A model generated the notes under the pieces. The model searched no databases. It saw nothing but the letters and a program-made list of their open reading frames with translations, and was not told the origin of the DNA. DNA of 8,810 nucleotides from Alphaproteobacteria bacterium UBA2723 (lineage in GTDB: Bacteria > Pseudomonadota > Alphaproteobacteria > RF32 > CAG-239). The position numbers were made by a program, and so were the translations under genes. The DNA lies in NCBI GenBank assembly GCA_002353835.1, contig DEKL01000115.1, positions 4,460-13,269 on the forward strand. The letters are read 5' to 3'. This document shows positions 6,597 to 8,810 of the stretch, piece by piece (the stretch's first letter is position 1; each line of letters begins with the position of its first letter).

Positions 6597-6622
6597 AAAA
6601 ATAAGGCGCTCTTGCGAACGCC
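6595..6622 (-). terminator. Rho-independent terminator of the autotransporter gene
   Basis: On the minus strand GGCGTTC (6622-6616) pairs with GAGCGCC (6611-6605) over 7 bp with one G:U. The tetraloop is GCAA, a stable GNRA loop, and TTATTTTTTT follows. It begins 19 bases past the autotransporter stop. Confidence 0.88.
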
Positions 6623-6641
6623 CTACTCTCTCTCCTATTTT

Positions 6642-8810
6642 CTAGAACCGATATTTAAATTCTACAATACCGGCGTGAGATCTGTAATTGCCGCGGAAGT
6701 TTCCTTGATATTCCAAGCTGACTTCTATCATATCAACAAAACTGATATCGGCACCGGCTCTGGTTTCAACTGATAATCTGTCTAACTGATTACCGTGAAC
6801 AACATAGTGTGAGCCGTTGGTCAAAGTAACTAAAGCGTTATCTTTATCAGATACCATGTCATAACCGAGACCGAAGTAAACATAAGGTTTAACTTTACCG
6901 GAGCGTGTCAACTGATTCTCATCAAAGTCAAATTCGGTGGAAACTTTGGCACCGGCGACGGCGGTTAAGATATTCATGTGATCACCATGGATGGTTTGAA
7001 CAGCACCGTCTTCGTATTCATCACGTTTGATGTAGGTGTAACGTAAACCGAATTCAGGAGTAACGGTCATCTTTTCATCAAGGTGATAATCATAACCGGT
7101 GATAGCTTGCAGATGATAATCATCAACATCATATTTTGCACCGAGATTTCTTAATAAAGCATATTTGTCTTCATTATATTTGCCACGGCTGTATGAAGCT
7201 AACCAATCAACAAACCAATCATTCGGTTTGTATTGACCGTATGTAAAGATGCTGTGAGTCTTAACTTTGTCTTTTCTGTTACGAGCATCAGCATCTGTTG
7301 AGTCTGTTGCGTAACCGGCACCGATAACGATGTCATCAACTTTCTTATCAACACCAAAGACGGCACCATGGCTATCTATATCAAATGATGTGATGTTGCC
7401 TTTGCCGGAACTTAATCTTGATTTCGCGGCATAAGTCTTTACCCATACGGATGCATCTAAGATTGCGGTCTTAACCGGATCATCACCTGAGGCAAGACCT
7501 GCGGCTTCTTGATCTGCGGCACGATTGTAAATATGATTAATCAACATATCATGCAAGCGGTCATTCAAACTTAAGGTTATAGCTTTAACCATCGGTGCGG
7601 CGGTCGGGGCAATTGCATCTAAGGCTGAAACAAAACCTTTACCGTCATTTTGTGCTAACTCAGCTAAACCATCTGAAATATTTTGACTGCGGGTATCCGG
7701 GAAACCGCCGTCATCTACCCATGCACCGGCAGAATCTTGAAGATCCGGATTGGCACCGTTTTCTTTGGCAACTTCGCGAGCCGTCTTAACCAAAGATACT
7801 TTGTATTTACCGTTTAATCCTTCTTTTTCAAAGAGATACATATTGTTATCAAAGATATCCTTGAACTTATTAAAGTCTTGATTATTGGCTGTCAACAACT
7901 GGAAGTATGTCGGTCTGCCAACCTCGGCTAAGGCATTACCTACCAATGTGGCACTTAATGTGGCTCCATCGGCAACCGTAATCTCATCAGCCGTTAAGGT
8001 GCCAAATGAGGTCTTGCTGTCGATTCTCAATTTCAACGTGGAGTTGCTGTCAAAGTTGGCTTTCTTCACTTTCATATTCTTGTCGGCAACTTCAATGGTT
8101 GAGCCGTTGGCGTTTAAGGTTACACCGTTACCAAGAGCAGAACTGTCGGCAAAGCTTAATGTACCGCTGTTGGCGTTGACGGTGTTGGTGCCGGTGATGG
8201 CTTTAACCAAATTCATGGAGCTATTGATATTAACCGTACCCGAACCGGTAATCTCATTATTGCTTTCATTACCGATTATGTTCAAGATAGCGGCCTCACT
8301 GTTGGTAATTGTGCCTAACAGGTCTGACGTATCTGATGTTAATGTACCGTTGTTAGCGATATCGCCTTTTATCAAAGCGTGGTTATCAATATCGCCGTTA
8401 TTTTCAAGAGCAGCAACAATCTGTGCGTTATTGGTCAGGTTACCGTTATTGATAACATTGTCTTGAGTAATTGCACCATTGTTTTCTACATCATTACTAA
8501 AGGTGGTGGTACCGTTACCGGTGATTTCATTATTATTAACACCGCCGGTCAAGTTTAATTGATTTTCATTATCAATATCGCCGTCTAAGTCAGAAGCATT
8601 ACTGGTTAAAGTACCGCTGTTTTCAATATCACCCGTAATCAATGCGTTATTGTCTAAAGTTCCGGTATTTTCTAAAGATGCGGTAATTCGTGCATTGTTA
8701 GTTAAGTTGCAGTTATTGATAACGTTATCCTGCGTAATTGTACCGTTGTTTTCTACATCATTGCTAAAGGTAGTGGTACCGTTGCCGGTGATTTCATTAT
8801 TATTAACACC
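6642..8810 (-). CDS. Autotransporter (type Va), C-terminal 722 residues; 5' end off the window
   Basis: The reverse strand is open from the right edge to TAG at 6642-6644, so the start and signal peptide lie outside; TTG at 8640-8642 is an internal Leu codon in a repeat. From the N-terminal side are seen: two Asn/Gly/Thr-rich passenger repeats (8271-8810) with recurring ENNG/NNG turns typical of a beta-helix; a third degenerate segment; a linker region; and a C-terminal autotransporter beta-domain of about 270 residues (from about 7460, SVWVKTYAAKSRLSSG). The barrel shows alternating aromatic strands and ends FKYRF with a terminal Phe, the outer-membrane insertion signal read by BamA. The passenger is exported through or with the barrel to the cell surface. 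Its function cannot be read here; no protease or lipase triad is visible. A terminator follows 19 bases after the stop. Confidence 0.93.
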   Translation of the reverse strand, partial: GVNNNEITGNGTTTFSNDVENNGTITQDNVINNCNLTNNARITASLENTGTLDNNALITGDIENSGTLTSNASDLDGDIDNENQLNLTGGVNNNEITGNGTTTFSNDVENNGAITQDNVINNGNLTNNAQIVAALENNGDIDNHALIKGDIANNGTLTSDTSDLLGTITNSEAAILNIIGNESNNEITGSGTVNINSSMNLVKAITGTNTVNANSGTLSFADSSALGNGVTLNANGSTIEVADKNMKVKKANFDSNSTLKLRIDSKTSFGTLTADEITVADGATLSATLVGNALAEVGRPTYFQLLTANNQDFNKFKDIFDNNMYLFEKEGLNGKYKVSLVKTAREVAKENGANPDLQDSAGAWVDDGGFPDTRSQNISDGLAELAQNDGKGFVSALDAIAPTAAPMVKAITLSLNDRLHDMLINHIYNRAADQEAAGLASGDDPVKTAILDASVWVKTYAAKSRLSSGKGNITSFDIDSHGAVFGVDKKVDDIVIGAGYATDSTDADARNRKDKVKTHSIFTYGQYKPNDWFVDWLASYSRGKYNEDKYALLRNLGAKYDVDDYHLQAITGYDYHLDEKMTVTPEFGLRYTYIKRDEYEDGAVQTIHGDHMNILTAVAGAKVSTEFDFDENQLTRSGKVKPYVYFGLGYDMVSDKDNALVTLTNGSHYVVHGNQLDRLSVETRAGADISFVDMIEVSLEYQGNFRGNYRSHAGIVEFKYRF
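8271..8810 (-). repeat. Tandem passenger repeats, two copies of 89 and 91 codons
   Basis: Copy 1 (8810-8544, 89 codons) and copy 2 (8543-8271, 91 codons) both begin GVNNNEITGNGTTTFSNDVE and align through SDLDG/SDLLG, with a short third degenerate copy after NIIG. Comparing 8701-8810 with 8434-8543 by eye gives 13 base differences in 110, ten of them silent. Copy 1 begins at the window edge, so more copies may lie beyond it. Confidence 0.9.

Noticed and set aside
7885..8466. 193-codon plus-strand open frame opposite the autotransporter passenger
   Set aside because: It is antisense to a well-supported gene. Its composition (runs of Leu, Val, Ser, Pro) is the mirror of Asn/Gly/Thr-rich repeat codons, and no ribosome binding site or homology is seen.
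8640..8642. TTG as the start of the autotransporter
   Set aside because: The frame continues upstream without a stop to the window edge, through a repeat copy nearly identical to the next one. A mature start in mid-repeat with no signal peptide is not credible.
8271..8810. CRISPR-like array
   Set aside because: The repeats are about 267 bases, in frame with an outer-membrane protein, diverged by mostly silent changes, and have no unique spacers.

Overview
The window reads as a gene-dense, AT-rich stretch of a Gram-negative chromosome. An alphaproteobacterium is the best guess: the LPS-type GT4 glycosyltransferase, the ABHD10-like hydrolase, the TPR-methyltransferase fusion and the RNase HI all resemble alphaproteobacterial proteins, and the autotransporter proves an outer membrane. 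The low GC content would suit a host-associated lineage, but that is inference. I see no mobile element, tRNA, rRNA or CRISPR array.

Left part (1-3387). A GT4 glycosyltransferase runs off the left edge on the minus strand. It is divergent, across only 44 bases, from a plus-strand pair: an ABHD10-type alpha/beta hydrolase and, 35 bases on, a TPR protein fused to a class I SAM-dependent methyltransferase.

Centre (3388-6145). A 593-base gap without a long gene follows. Its middle (about 3604-3800) is clearly richer in G+C than its flanks, can fold, ends in a terminator-like hairpin, and is preceded by a perfect 10-bp dyad that spans a possible promoter. I treat it as a candidate unassigned small RNA. 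An extended -10 promoter and a strong ribosome binding site then precede lemA, a Schlafen AlbA_2-domain protein and rnhA (TTG start), three tightly spaced genes ending at a 15-bp bidirectional terminator.

Right part (6113-8810). On the minus strand lies a monocistronic, tryptophan-rich 119-residue protein of unknown function with its own consensus -35 promoter. Beyond it is the 3' end of a large autotransporter: two diverged 89-91 residue passenger repeats, a linker, a C-terminal beta-barrel ending in Phe, and a GNRA-loop terminator. Its start and signal peptide lie beyond the right edge.

Most of the window is ordinary housekeeping and surface-protein content. The parts least explained by known families are the 3569-3801 intergenic element, the orphan Trp-rich gene, and the lemA / AlbA_2 / rnhA grouping. 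I see no clear new multi-gene system.
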